Part shown: piece by piece, positions 1 through 5,440 of the stretch
How positions within the stretch are numbered: the first letter of the stretch is position 1
Layout: every line of letters starts with the position of its first letter
Source of the DNA: Dehalococcoidia bacterium
GTDB taxonomy: Bacteria; Chloroflexota; Dehalococcoidia; E44-bin15
Reading direction: 5' to 3'
NCBI GenBank assembly: GCA_030638665.1
Contig: DAOWEF010000063.1
Span: 1 to 9,699 of the forward strand
Length of the DNA: 9,699 bases
Made by a program: the position numbers and the translations under genes
Notes under the pieces: generated by a model
Database searches by the model: none
Seen by the model: the letters and a program-made list of their open reading frames with translations, nothing else
What the model was told of the DNA's origin: nothing

Positions 1-515
1 CACTGCTGATTTCAGGTTACACACTTGGTATGTCCGGGATGATGGGCATTCTGATGCTGATAGGGATCGTGCTCACCAACGCTATAGTCCTCATCGCTTT
101 GGTAGTGCAACTGCGCAAGCGCGGAATGAGCACCTATGACGCTCTGATCGAGGGCGGACAAACAAGGCTGCGGCCGATCCTGATGACGGCCTTAACCACA
201 ATGATAGCTATGATACCACTGGCTATTGGAGTCGGAGCGGGCACTTTTATTGCTGCTGAGCTGGCCGTAGTGGTTATCGGTGGACTGTTTACTTCGACAC
301 TTTTAACCCTGGTAGTCATTCCAGTGATTTACAGCCTGGCCGATAGTCTGCGCAGCCGCAAACGAGTTGCGGTAACAACAGGGGATATTAGATGTCCAAA
401 GTGCGGCTCTGCCACAGTTGTAATGACAGCAAAGAGCGGCCCGAATACAGGCAGTCGATTCCATGTATGCAGCCGCTATCCTGAATGCAAAGGGAAAGTA
501 CCGCTTTTAGGCTAG
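1..515 (+). CDS. RND efflux permease, C-terminal part, with a C4 zinc-finger tail (5' end outside window)
   Basis: The gene is open from the window edge (first full codon at 3) and stops at TAG 513-515, giving about 170 visible residues. The first part is the end of an inner-membrane RND (AcrB/HAE1-like) proton-driven efflux pump. The helix ending IGIVLTNAIVLI, the loop with GGQTRLRPILMTALTT, and the last two hydrophobic segments up to VIPVIYSLADSLRSRKR are diagnostic of the family. Normal pumps end about here. This one continues in frame for about 47 residues with a CPKCG pair (Cys codons at 393 and 402) and a CSRYPEC pair (Cys codons at 468 and 486). That is the pattern of the topoisomerase-type C4 zinc finger (zf-C4_Topoisom), normally seen in DNA topoisomerase I and NERD-type proteins. 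The tail would lie on the cytoplasmic side. The RND identity is secure. The function of the tail is unknown, and it may come from a rearrangement, because gene debris follows directly downstream. Confidence 0.9.
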   Translation, partial: LLISGYTLGMSGMMGILMLIGIVLTNAIVLIALVVQLRKRGMSTYDALIEGGQTRLRPILMTALTTMIAMIPLAIGVGAGTFIAAELAVVVIGGLFTSTLLTLVVIPVIYSLADSLRSRKRVAVTTGDIRCPKCGSATVVMTAKSGPNTGSRFHVCSRYPECKGKVPLLG

Positions 516-520
516 ACTAG

Positions 521-709
521 TTTCAACCTAACACCGGCTTCTCTGCGCTGCTTATAGCCACGGATTTTATCATCCTGCAGAATTTCGTCATAGTAATTAT
601 GGTCGACATCTTATCCGCTCTGGCCAGTACCATGCTCGTTTTACCCCCGCTCATCGTATGGATCGATTCTCGGCGAGAAAGACACTGTCTCGCTCGGGCG
701 CAATGCTAA
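521..709 (+). pseudogene. C-terminal remnant of an RND/MMPL-family exporter
   Basis: From 521, just after an in-frame TAG at 518-520, 62 codons stay open to TAA 707-709. The translation has the features of the last two membrane helices of MMPL/RND-superfamily lipid or hydrophobe exporters. GFSALLIATDFIILQNF corresponds to the family's usual pattern of a small-residue helix start followed by an aromatic residue before the last helix. LSALASTMLVLPPLIVWID followed by SRRER matches the typical end of the final helix and its basic tail. The rest of the protein, normally many hundreds of residues, is absent: the frame is blocked by a stop and the preceding gene lies in another frame. An ATG at 599 could start a 36-residue peptide, but no good ribosome site precedes it. 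It differs in type from the upstream HAE1-like pump, so it is not a simple frameshifted continuation of that gene. Confidence 0.6.
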
Positions 710-749
710 AACCTGGTCTTAGGGATTCGGGCCAAGGCTTAATGGTGGA

Positions 750-893
750 CTATTTTAATCCTTCCTCAGGGGAAATAGCGGTATAGGTATCGTGAACCGA
801 ACCTGTATCAATATCAACTAATCCATTAGAAGCAATTCTCAGAGCCGGAATTGCATCCTTTCCTTCAATGCCATGTAGGGTTGCTACTATATA
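750..893 (-). pseudogene. Possible remnant of an unidentified gene
   Basis: On the minus strand the frame is open for 47 codons, from just after a TGA at 896-894 down to TAG 752-750. The translation reads like ordinary protein (VATLHGIEGKDAIPALRIAS, then NGLVDIDTGSVHDTYTAISP and EEGLK) with balanced composition and good codons, while the opposite strand is full of stops. It has no in-frame ATG and no ribosome site, so if it was once coding it is now a fragment. I do not recognise the family. A frame of this length can occur by chance, hence the low confidence. Confidence 0.25.
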
Positions 894-909
894 TCATATG
901 GGCTAAAAT
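881..909 (+). promoter_or_regulatory. Predicted sigma-70-like promoter of the cys/hcy operon
   Basis: A -35 box TTGCTA (881-886, 4 of 6 matches to TTGACA) and a -10 box TAAAAT (904-909, 5 of 6 matches to TATAAT) are separated by exactly 17 bases. This would start RNA near 916, giving a leader of about 20 bases. A GGGAG ribosome site (928-932) lies 5 bases before the cysK ATG. The leader is too short for a riboswitch or attenuator, so any control would be at initiation. The promoter overlaps the end of the possible minus-strand gene remnant. Confidence 0.5.
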
Positions 910-937
910 GATAATCCATTATTCAGTGGGAGTATAA

Positions 938-1876
938 ATGCCAGGGATTGCCAACGATATTACCGAACTGGTGGGGAATACCCCTCTCGTCAGGCTGAAC
1001 AGGGTTAGCCAGGGGCTAGGTGCAGAGGTGGTGGCGAAACTGGAGTTCTTCAGCCCCCTTGCCAGCGTCAAGGACAGGATCGGGGTCTCCATGATTAATG
1101 CCGCCGAAGGGGAAGGCGCGATCATAGAGGGCACTGTTATCATCGAGCCAACCAGTGGCAATACCGGGATCGCCCTGGCCTTTGTCTGCGCCGCCAGGGG
1201 TTATCGATTGATCCTCACCATGCCTGACACGATGTCCCGGGAGCGCCGCAGGCTGCTCAAGGCCTTGGGGGCTGAGTTGGTCTTGACGCCGGGAGCAGCG
1301 GGAATGAGCGGGGCGATCAGGGAAGCGGAGCGACTGATGAAAAGTATCCCCGATTCCTATATGCCCCAACAGTTCCGAAATCCGGCAAACCCGAGGGTTC
1401 ATCGCGAGACCACTGCCGAGGAGATCTGGAAGGATACTGAGGGGCGGGTGGACATTCTTGTTGCCGGCGTGGGCACCGGCGGGACGATCACCGGGGTAGC
1501 TGAGGTCATCAAGCAGAGAAAGCCGACCTTTCAGGCTATCGCTGTGGAGCCGGCTGCCTCGCCAGTACTCTCCGGGGGGAAGGCTGGCTCTCACCGGATT
1601 CAGGGCATCGGCGCAGGATTTGTCCCTGAGGTTCTTAACTTGGCACTCATTGATGAAATCATTGCGGTCACCGATGAAGATGCGGCGGTGATGGCGGAGC
1701 GGTTGGCCAGGGAGGAGGGGATACTGGCGGGCATCTCGTCGGGGGCGGCAACCTGGGCTGCAATAGAGGTGGCGAAAAGGAGGGAAAACAAGGACAGGCT
1801 CATCGTAGTGATCCTGCCCGATAGCGGGGAGCGCTATCTGAGCACCGGACTTTTTGGAGGTAATGAAGTTGCCTAA
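938..1876 (+). CDS. cysK: Cysteine synthase (O-acetylserine sulfhydrylase)
   Basis: This PLP enzyme replaces the acetate of O-acetyl-L-serine with sulfide to give L-cysteine, in the cytoplasm. The 312 residues match the usual length. Visible landmarks are [11 protein letters not shown] at residues 11-21, the PLP Schiff-base lysine K45 in ASVKDRIG, the substrate-binding loop PTSGNTG at 71-77, the PLP phosphate-binding [10 protein letters not shown] at about 177-186, [10 protein letters not shown] at 221-230 and [10 protein letters not shown] at 294-303. The ATG at 938 is chosen because of GGGAG 5 bases upstream and because the protein begins right at the conserved start. It is the first gene of the plus-strand operon, and its 3' end overlaps cysE. 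Cystathionine beta-synthase or O-phosphoserine sulfhydrylase activity is an alternative for this fold, but the adjacent serine acetyltransferase supports O-acetylserine as the substrate. Confidence 0.96.
   Translation: MPGIANDITELVGNTPLVRLNRVSQGLGAEVVAKLEFFSPLASVKDRIGVSMINAAEGEGAIIEGTVIIEPTSGNTGIALAFVCAARGYRLILTMPDTMSRERRRLLKALGAELVLTPGAAGMSGAIREAERLMKSIPDSYMPQQFRNPANPRVHRETTAEEIWKDTEGRVDILVAGVGTGGTITGVAEVIKQRKPTFQAIAVEPAASPVLSGGKAGSHRIQGIGAGFVPEVLNLALIDEIIAVTDEDAAVMAERLAREEGILAGISSGAATWAAIEVAKRRENKDRLIVVILPDSGERYLSTGLFGGNEVA
1856..1860 (+). promoter_or_regulatory. Ribosome binding site inside the cysK end (cysE start choice)
   Basis: GGAGG lies within the last codons of cysK. It is 2 bases before ATG 1863, which is unusually close, and 8 bases before an in-frame TTG at 1869, which is ideal. 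A third in-frame TTG at 1854 precedes the site and is unlikely. cysE may therefore start at TTG 1869 rather than ATG 1863; the difference is two residues. Confidence 0.55.
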
Positions 1877-2579
1877 TCCCTTAGGTATACTTGGGGAGGA
1901 CCTGAAGACGGTTCTTGATAAAGACCCGGCGGCGAGAAACCACCTGGAGGTCATCTGCTGCTATCCAGGGCTGCATGCCCTATGGCTTCATCGGGTCGCA
2001 CATTTCCTCTGGCGGCATAGACTCCGCCTCGCCGGACGGTTGCTCTCCCAATTAAGTCGCTTCTGGACCGGGATCGAGATTCATCCCGGAGCCGCCATCG
2101 GCAGGAGGTTCTTCATTGACCATGGCATGGGCGTAGTCATCGGGGAGACCTCGGAGATCGGCGACGATGTGCTGCTGTATCAGGGTGTGGTCTTAGGGGG
2201 AACCACCCATGAGAAGCGGAAACGACACCCCACCCTCGGTAACAACGTGGTTGTTGGAGCAGGGGCCACATTACTGGGCGCAATTACCATTGGGAATGGG
2301 GCGAGGGTCGGCGCCGGCTCGGTGGTGGTGCAGTCCGTGCCCCCTGGGGCAACCGTGGTGGGCATCCCCGGGCGTGCAGTGACGGAGGGTGGAGGGCCAG
2401 CTGAGGCTCTGGAACATGGTAGATTGCCTGACCCGGTTAATGATGCACTAAGGCTTATCATTGCCGAGCAGTCTGGGTTAGCGGAGCGCCTCCGGCGTCT
2501 TGAGGAATCCCTCAGGATTCAAGAGGATGACGAAACCCTAGAGAAGCCGGGTGACGATCGTGGCATGGCTCAGGGATAA
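1863..2579 (+). CDS. cysE: Serine O-acetyltransferase, short form
   Basis: CysE transfers acetyl from acetyl-CoA to L-serine, giving the O-acetylserine used by the CysK encoded just upstream. The protein has 238 residues from ATG 1863 (236 from TTG 1869). This is the short bacterial form without the long N-terminal helical domain of E. coli CysE. Residues 5-65 give a helical region. Residues 72-172 give a left-handed beta-helix built from hexapeptide repeats. The catalytic Asp-His pair is visible in FIDHGMG (D86, H87), followed by [13 protein letters not shown], and the second active-site histidine is H122 in KRHPTL. After GIPGRAV there is a charged tail (about 185-238) with [10 protein letters not shown] and a likely short coiled coil, as in other short CysE proteins. 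It overlaps cysK by 14 bases, so translation is probably coupled, and 14 bases separate it from the next gene. Cysteine feedback, normal for the family, cannot be judged here. Confidence 0.95.
   Translation: MKLPNPLGILGEDLKTVLDKDPAARNHLEVICCYPGLHALWLHRVAHFLWRHRLRLAGRLLSQLSRFWTGIEIHPGAAIGRRFFIDHGMGVVIGETSEIGDDVLLYQGVVLGGTTHEKRKRHPTLGNNVVVGAGATLLGAITIGNGARVGAGSVVVQSVPPGATVVGIPGRAVTEGGGPAEALEHGRLPDPVNDALRLIIAEQSGLAERLRRLEESLRIQEDDETLEKPGDDRGMAQG
2498..2524 (+). other. Imperfect hairpin near the 3' end of cysE
   Basis: TCTTG (2498-2502) pairs with CAAGA (2520-2524) and AATCC (2506-2510) pairs with GGATT (2515-2519), around a 4-base loop CTCA and with a 3-base AGG bulge. It lies inside the cysE coding region, about 70 bases before the ribosome site of the next gene, and no T-run follows, so it is not a standard terminator. 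It could be chance or an RNA processing or stability element between the cysteine and homocysteine parts of the operon. Confidence 0.25.
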
Positions 2580-2581
2580 TT

Positions 2582-2588
2582 AAGGAGG
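2582..2588 (+). promoter_or_regulatory. Strong ribosome binding site for the TTG start of HcyBio
   Basis: AAGGAGG ends 5 bases before TTG 2594. No ATG lies in frame nearby, and the translation from TTG (IKTIAEINEKIGKGQAVVVN) begins at the expected point for the family. This near-perfect site fixes the start despite the rare codon. Confidence 0.75.
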
Positions 2589-2593
2589 AAGAA

Positions 2594-3802
2594 TTGATAA
2601 AAACCATCGCGGAGATAAATGAAAAGATTGGCAAGGGCCAGGCGGTAGTAGTGAATGCGGAGGAGGTCATCGGCCTGGTGGCGAAGAAGGGTGTAGCGAG
2701 GGCTGCTCGCGAGGTGGACGTGGTAACCACGGGCACTTTTGGTCCCATGTGCTCATCGGGCGCCTACTTCAACCTGGGGCACTCCAGGCCAAGGATAAAG
2801 GTGGGCGGCGGAAGGGCCTACCTCAACGATGTTCCTGTATATCCCGGTCTTGCTGCCGTGGACATCTTTCTGGGTGCTACCGCTATCCCCGATGACGATC
2901 CCAGAAACAGAATTCACCCTGGCCCCTTCAACTATGGCGGCGGGCATGTCATTGAGGAGCTGGTAGCGGGGAAGGATGTGAGGCTGGTGGTCTCCGCCTA
3001 CGGCACAGATTGCTACCCGAGGAAAAGACTAGAAACCTGGATCAATATAAAAGACCTCAATGAGGCGGTGCTCTTCAATGTCAGGAATGCCTACCAGAAC
3101 TATAATGTGGCGGTGAACCTCTCAGACAAGACCATCTATACCTATATGGGGGTGCTCAAGCCGAAACTGGGCAATGCCAACTACTGCTCGGCGGGGCAAC
3201 TCTCCCCGCTGCTCAACGACCCTTATTATAAGACTATTGGCATCGGGACCAGGCTTTTCCTGGGGGGTGGCATGGGATATATCGCCTGGCACGGCACTCA
3301 GCATAACCCCGATGCGCTGCGCTCAGCTGATGGGGTGCCCAGGAGAGGGGCAGGAACGCTGGCGGTGATCGGCGACCTTAAGCAGATGAGCCCCCGCTGG
3401 CTGGTGGGCACCAGCATGCTCGGCTATGGCAGCACCCTCACCGTGGGCATTGGGGTACCCATTCCCATCCTCTCCGAGGAGATACTGCGCTACACTGCGG
3501 TAAAGGACGAAGATATCTTCGCCGCCATTGTGGACTACAGCGGGTCGTATCCGCAGATGAGCCCCGACGTCGTGGGGGAAGTAAGCTATGGCGAGCTAAA
3601 GAGCGGCCGGATATCGCTTAAGGGGAAGCAGGTGCCCACCGCATCGCTCTCAAGCTACTCAAGGGCGGTAGAGATTGCCAATACCCTGAAAGATTGGATA
3701 GTGAAGGGGGAATTCCTGCTCACCGAGCCGGTTGCGCCGCTTCCTGGAGTGGAGGAGGGGATAACCTTCAAGCCGCTCAAGGAGCGGCCCATAGAGGAGT
3801 GA
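2594..3802 (+). CDS. Homocysteine biosynthesis protein (HcyBio, DUF39/COG1900)
   Basis: This family carries out the sulfide-incorporating step that turns aspartate semialdehyde into homocysteine, as shown genetically for MA1821 of Methanosarcina acetivorans. The enzyme is thought to pass sulfur through a cysteine persulfide. The protein has 402 residues from TTG 2594. Family landmarks are TTGTFGPMCSSGAYFNLGHS (residues 45-64, with C53), the glycine-rich RIKVGGGRAYLNDVPVYPGL (67-86), HPGPFNYGGGHVIEELVAGK (108-127), AYGTDCYPRK (135-144, with C140), ANYCSAGQLSPLLNDP (195-210, with C198), GIGTRLFLGGGMGYIAWHGT (216-235) and SMLGYGSTLTVGIGVPIPIL (274-293). C53 and C140 are the candidate redox or persulfide cysteines. 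It ends after a short tail with no CBS pair, which some archaeal members carry. It is followed by a separate NIL-ferredoxin gene, its known functional partner, and preceded by cysK-cysE, so it sits in a complete sulfide-use context. Confidence 0.92.
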   Translation: MIKTIAEINEKIGKGQAVVVNAEEVIGLVAKKGVARAAREVDVVTTGTFGPMCSSGAYFNLGHSRPRIKVGGGRAYLNDVPVYPGLAAVDIFLGATAIPDDDPRNRIHPGPFNYGGGHVIEELVAGKDVRLVVSAYGTDCYPRKRLETWINIKDLNEAVLFNVRNAYQNYNVAVNLSDKTIYTYMGVLKPKLGNANYCSAGQLSPLLNDPYYKTIGIGTRLFLGGGMGYIAWHGTQHNPDALRSADGVPRRGAGTLAVIGDLKQMSPRWLVGTSMLGYGSTLTVGIGVPIPILSEEILRYTAVKDEDIFAAIVDYSGSYPQMSPDVVGEVSYGELKSGRISLKGKQVPTASLSSYSRAVEIANTLKDWIVKGEFLLTEPVAPLPGVEEGITFKPLKERPIEE

Positions 3803-3871
3803 GATATTCTAGCCCATCACAGGCTTAAAAAAATATAGGTTGGCTGTGAAAAAATAACAAGAGGTTGAAAA
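3803..3871 (+). other. 69-base AT-rich gap inside the operon with a 6-bp dyad
   Basis: This is the largest gap within the core operon. It contains the inverted repeat TCACAG (3817-3822) / CTGTGA (3844-3849) with a 21-base AT-rich spacer, followed by six A. GAGG (3861-3864) is the ribosome site for the NIL-ferredoxin gene, 7 bases before its ATG. The arms are too short and far apart for a strong terminator, and no good -35/-10 pair was found. It may be an operator or a weak RNA structure, or simply chance. Confidence 0.3.
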
Positions 3872-4282
3872 ATGGCTATTTCTAAAAGGGTGGTATTGCA
3901 CTTTCCGTCTCGTATGGTGGAGCAGCCCATAATCTACAGGCTGGTCAAGGACTATAACCTAGTGCTTAATATCCTGAAGGCATCGGTGACCCCCAAGGAG
4001 GAGGGGATCATGGTGCTGGAGCTCTCCGGGGCCCGCGCTGACTACGATGGGGGTATCCGGTATCTACAGGAGGCTGGGGTCAAGATTCAGTCATTGGGTC
4101 AGGACATCATGCGCAACGATGCCAGGTGCACCCATTGTGGGGCGTGTGTGGTTATCTGCCCCACCGGGGCTCTGGCGCTCGACCCCAAAAGCAGGATGGT
4201 GGATTTCAATGAAGACAAGTGCACCGCCTGCGAGCTATGTGTACTCGCCTGTCCCCCCAGAGCGATGGAGGTGTATTTCTAG
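3872..4282 (+). CDS. NIL-domain 2x[4Fe-4S] ferredoxin (homocysteine biosynthesis partner)
   Basis: This 136-residue protein joins an N-terminal NIL domain (about residues 4-75, a ferredoxin-like fold also found at the end of MetN-type transporters, where it binds methionine) to a bacterial-type ferredoxin. The first cluster motif is C86-x2-C89-x2-C92-x3-C96 in CTHCGACVVICP and the second is C117-x2-C120-x2-C123-x3-C127 in CTACELCVLACP, so two [4Fe-4S] clusters are expected. The M. acetivorans homologue MA1822 is needed with MA1821 for growth on sulfide as sole sulfur source. Its role is probably electron supply for persulfide reduction, possibly with sensing or binding of a sulfur amino acid by the NIL part (inference). 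ATG 3872 has GAGG 7 bases upstream. Its stop TAG 4280-4282 shares one base with the next gene's GTG, so the two are coupled. Confidence 0.93.
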   Translation: MAISKRVVLHFPSRMVEQPIIYRLVKDYNLVLNILKASVTPKEEGIMVLELSGARADYDGGIRYLQEAGVKIQSLGQDIMRNDARCTHCGACVVICPTGALALDPKSRMVDFNEDKCTACELCVLACPPRAMEVYF

Positions 4283-5019
4283 TGGAGCAGCCCAGGAGCT
4301 ACCGGCATTGGATCAAGGATGGGGATCTGGTTTCTTTCCATGTAATGGTGAAGGAAACAGACCTCTACCTCAGGGCACAGAGAAGCCTCAAAGAAGAGGC
4401 GCTAAAGGCGATCCTGGAATACCGCATCTCACTGGAGGAATACATCGAGCGACACCCCAACTTCCTCACCGCCCTCGAGCCTCTCCCTGTAGCGGAGGAT
4501 GCCCCCCAAATGGTGCGGGGGATGGCGGAGGCGGCACAGGGCGCGGGGGTCGGTCCCATGGCTGCGGTGGCCGGGGCCATTGCTGAGGGGGTGGGCCGGA
4601 AGTTAATGGCGCTCTCCCCAGAGGTGATCGTGGAGAATGGCGGGGATATTTTCCTCAACATCCTGAGTAGGAGGACGGTGGGGGTTTATGCCGGTGATTC
4701 CCCCTTTACTGGAGAAATCGCCCTGGAGATCGAGCCCGAGGAAACACCTTTGGGGATTTGCACCTCCTCGGGAACGGTGGGGCCTTCTCTCAGCCTTGGC
4801 CGGGCCGATGCCGTTATTGTGCTCTCCCCATCCGCTGCCCTGGCAGACGCTGCCGCTACTGCCATCGGTAATTTAGTTAAAGAGGCCGGTGACATCCCGA
4901 AGGGGATAGCGTTCGCCCAGGGCATCGCTGGGCTGAGAGGGGTGGTGATCATCAAGGAGGATAAGATAGGGGTCTGGGGCCAGGTGAAGCTCTCCACCCC
5001 CGTTGAGGGGGAAGGGTAA
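4282..5019 (+). CDS. UPF0280 family ApbE-like protein (COG2122), sulfide assimilation
   Basis: The protein has 245 residues from GTG 4282. This start overlaps the preceding stop by one base (TAGTG) and has GGAGG at 4267-4271; the first residues EQPRSYRHW match the family's usual beginning. Further landmarks are KETDLYLRA (24-32), EEYIERHPNFLTALEPL (52-68), VGPMAAVAGAIAE (90-102), VENGGDIFLN (117-126), and GICTSSGTVGPSLSLGRADA (158-177) with the following ADAAATAIGN (188-197). The last two resemble the flavin transferase ApbE fold and its Mg-site region, although ApbE activity has not been shown for this family to my knowledge. The M. acetivorans homologue MA1715 supports efficient growth on low sulfide. 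In M. acetivorans that gene is separate from MA1821-MA1822, while here it is translationally coupled to the ferredoxin gene. Its exact reaction is unknown. Confidence 0.88.
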   Translation: MEQPRSYRHWIKDGDLVSFHVMVKETDLYLRAQRSLKEEALKAILEYRISLEEYIERHPNFLTALEPLPVAEDAPQMVRGMAEAAQGAGVGPMAAVAGAIAEGVGRKLMALSPEVIVENGGDIFLNILSRRTVGVYAGDSPFTGEIALEIEPEETPLGICTSSGTVGPSLSLGRADAVIVLSPSAALADAAATAIGNLVKEAGDIPKGIAFAQGIAGLRGVVIIKEDKIGVWGQVKLSTPVEGEG

Positions 5020-5021
5020 AG

Positions 5022-5381
5022 ATGGTGGAGAGCTGGGGGAGAGCGAAAAAGGGGGAGAGCGAAAAGCGGGAGCATGTGGTCGTTTTTATTACGGCGACCA
5101 CCGCTGAGGAAGCCCAGAAGATAGCCAACATCTTGGTTAGCGAGAGGAAGGCAGCCTGTGTGAACATCGTGCCACAGGTGTATTCGAGATTCTGGTGGCA
5201 GGGCAAGATCGATTCCGCCGATGAAGCGCTGCTAATCGTTAAGACAAAGGCGGCGCGGTTGGATGAGCTTATCGGGCTGGTAAAGGAAAACCATAGCTAT
5301 GAGGTCCCCGAGATCGTCGCCCTACCGATAGTGGGTGGCAATCCAGATTACCTCCAATGGCTCGATGACGAAACAAAGTAG
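5022..5381 (+). CDS. cutA: CutA family divalent-ion tolerance protein
   Basis: CutA is a small, very stable trimeric protein with a ferredoxin-like fold, similar in shape to PII signal proteins. It was linked to copper and divalent-metal tolerance in E. coli, but its true job is unsettled. The 119 residues contain the full core: VVVFITATTAEEAQKIANIL (19-38), the signature AACVNIVPQVYSRFWWQGKI (44-63), DEALLIVKT (67-75), HSYEVPEIVALP (91-102) and YLQWL (110-114). ATG 5022 lies 2 bases after the UPF0280 stop, with GGAAGGG ending 5 bases upstream. The first 18 residues are not conserved and come from a 16-bp tandem repeat. An alternative start is GTG 5076 at the conserved core, behind GGGAG. Its position directly after the sulfur genes suggests cotranscription; a link to metal or thiol balance is inference. 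Confidence 0.93.
   Translation: MVESWGRAKKGESEKREHVVVFITATTAEEAQKIANILVSERKAACVNIVPQVYSRFWWQGKIDSADEALLIVKTKAARLDELIGLVKENHSYEVPEIVALPIVGGNPDYLQWLDDETK
5035..5066 (+). repeat. Two-copy 16-bp tandem repeat at the start of cutA
   Basis: GGGGGAGAGCGAAAA occurs at 5035-5049 and again at 5051-5065, a period of 16 bases. The unit is not a multiple of three, so gaining or losing one copy would shift the frame between ATG 5022 and the CutA core. It encodes the poorly conserved basic leader (about residues 5-15). Each copy contains a GGGGGAG purine run that resembles a ribosome site. Confidence 0.8.
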
Positions 5382-5440
5382 AAGGTTTGAAATTTTTCCC
5401 ATTTCACTTCTTAATAGAACGAATAGAGAGGGGTGGAGCG

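Larger units (their letters stand above)
516..937. other. 422-base gap without an intact gene: gene debris plus the cys operon promoter
   Basis: No intact gene is visible on either strand, and the stretch is visibly more AT-rich than its neighbours. It holds a plus-strand remnant of an MMPL-type exporter (521-709), a possible minus-strand remnant (750-893), and a promoter with ribosome site leading into cysK (881-932). I found no tRNA, no recognised riboswitch (T-box, SAM or cobalamin type) and no clear hairpin-plus-T-run terminator for the upstream pump gene. The region looks like a decayed or rearranged junction between the efflux gene and the sulfur operon. Confidence 0.6.

Noticed and set aside
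1016..1954. Long open frame (312 codons) on the minus strand opposite cysK/cysE
   Set aside because: It lies opposite clearly conserved cysK and cysE, its translation is rich in Pro, Arg and His with no family features, and it is a shadow of GC-rich coding sequence.
3811..3831. Possible terminator after HcyBio (AGCC/GGCT stem followed by A-rich sequence)
   Set aside because: The stem is only 4 bp and the run on the coding strand is A, not T. The downstream ferredoxin is the known partner gene and is probably cotranscribed.
4047..4586. Overlapping plus-strand frame across the NIL-ferredoxin and UPF0280 genes
   Set aside because: It is low-complexity (Gly, Pro, Arg, Ser), out of frame with two well-recognised genes, and has no ribosome site.
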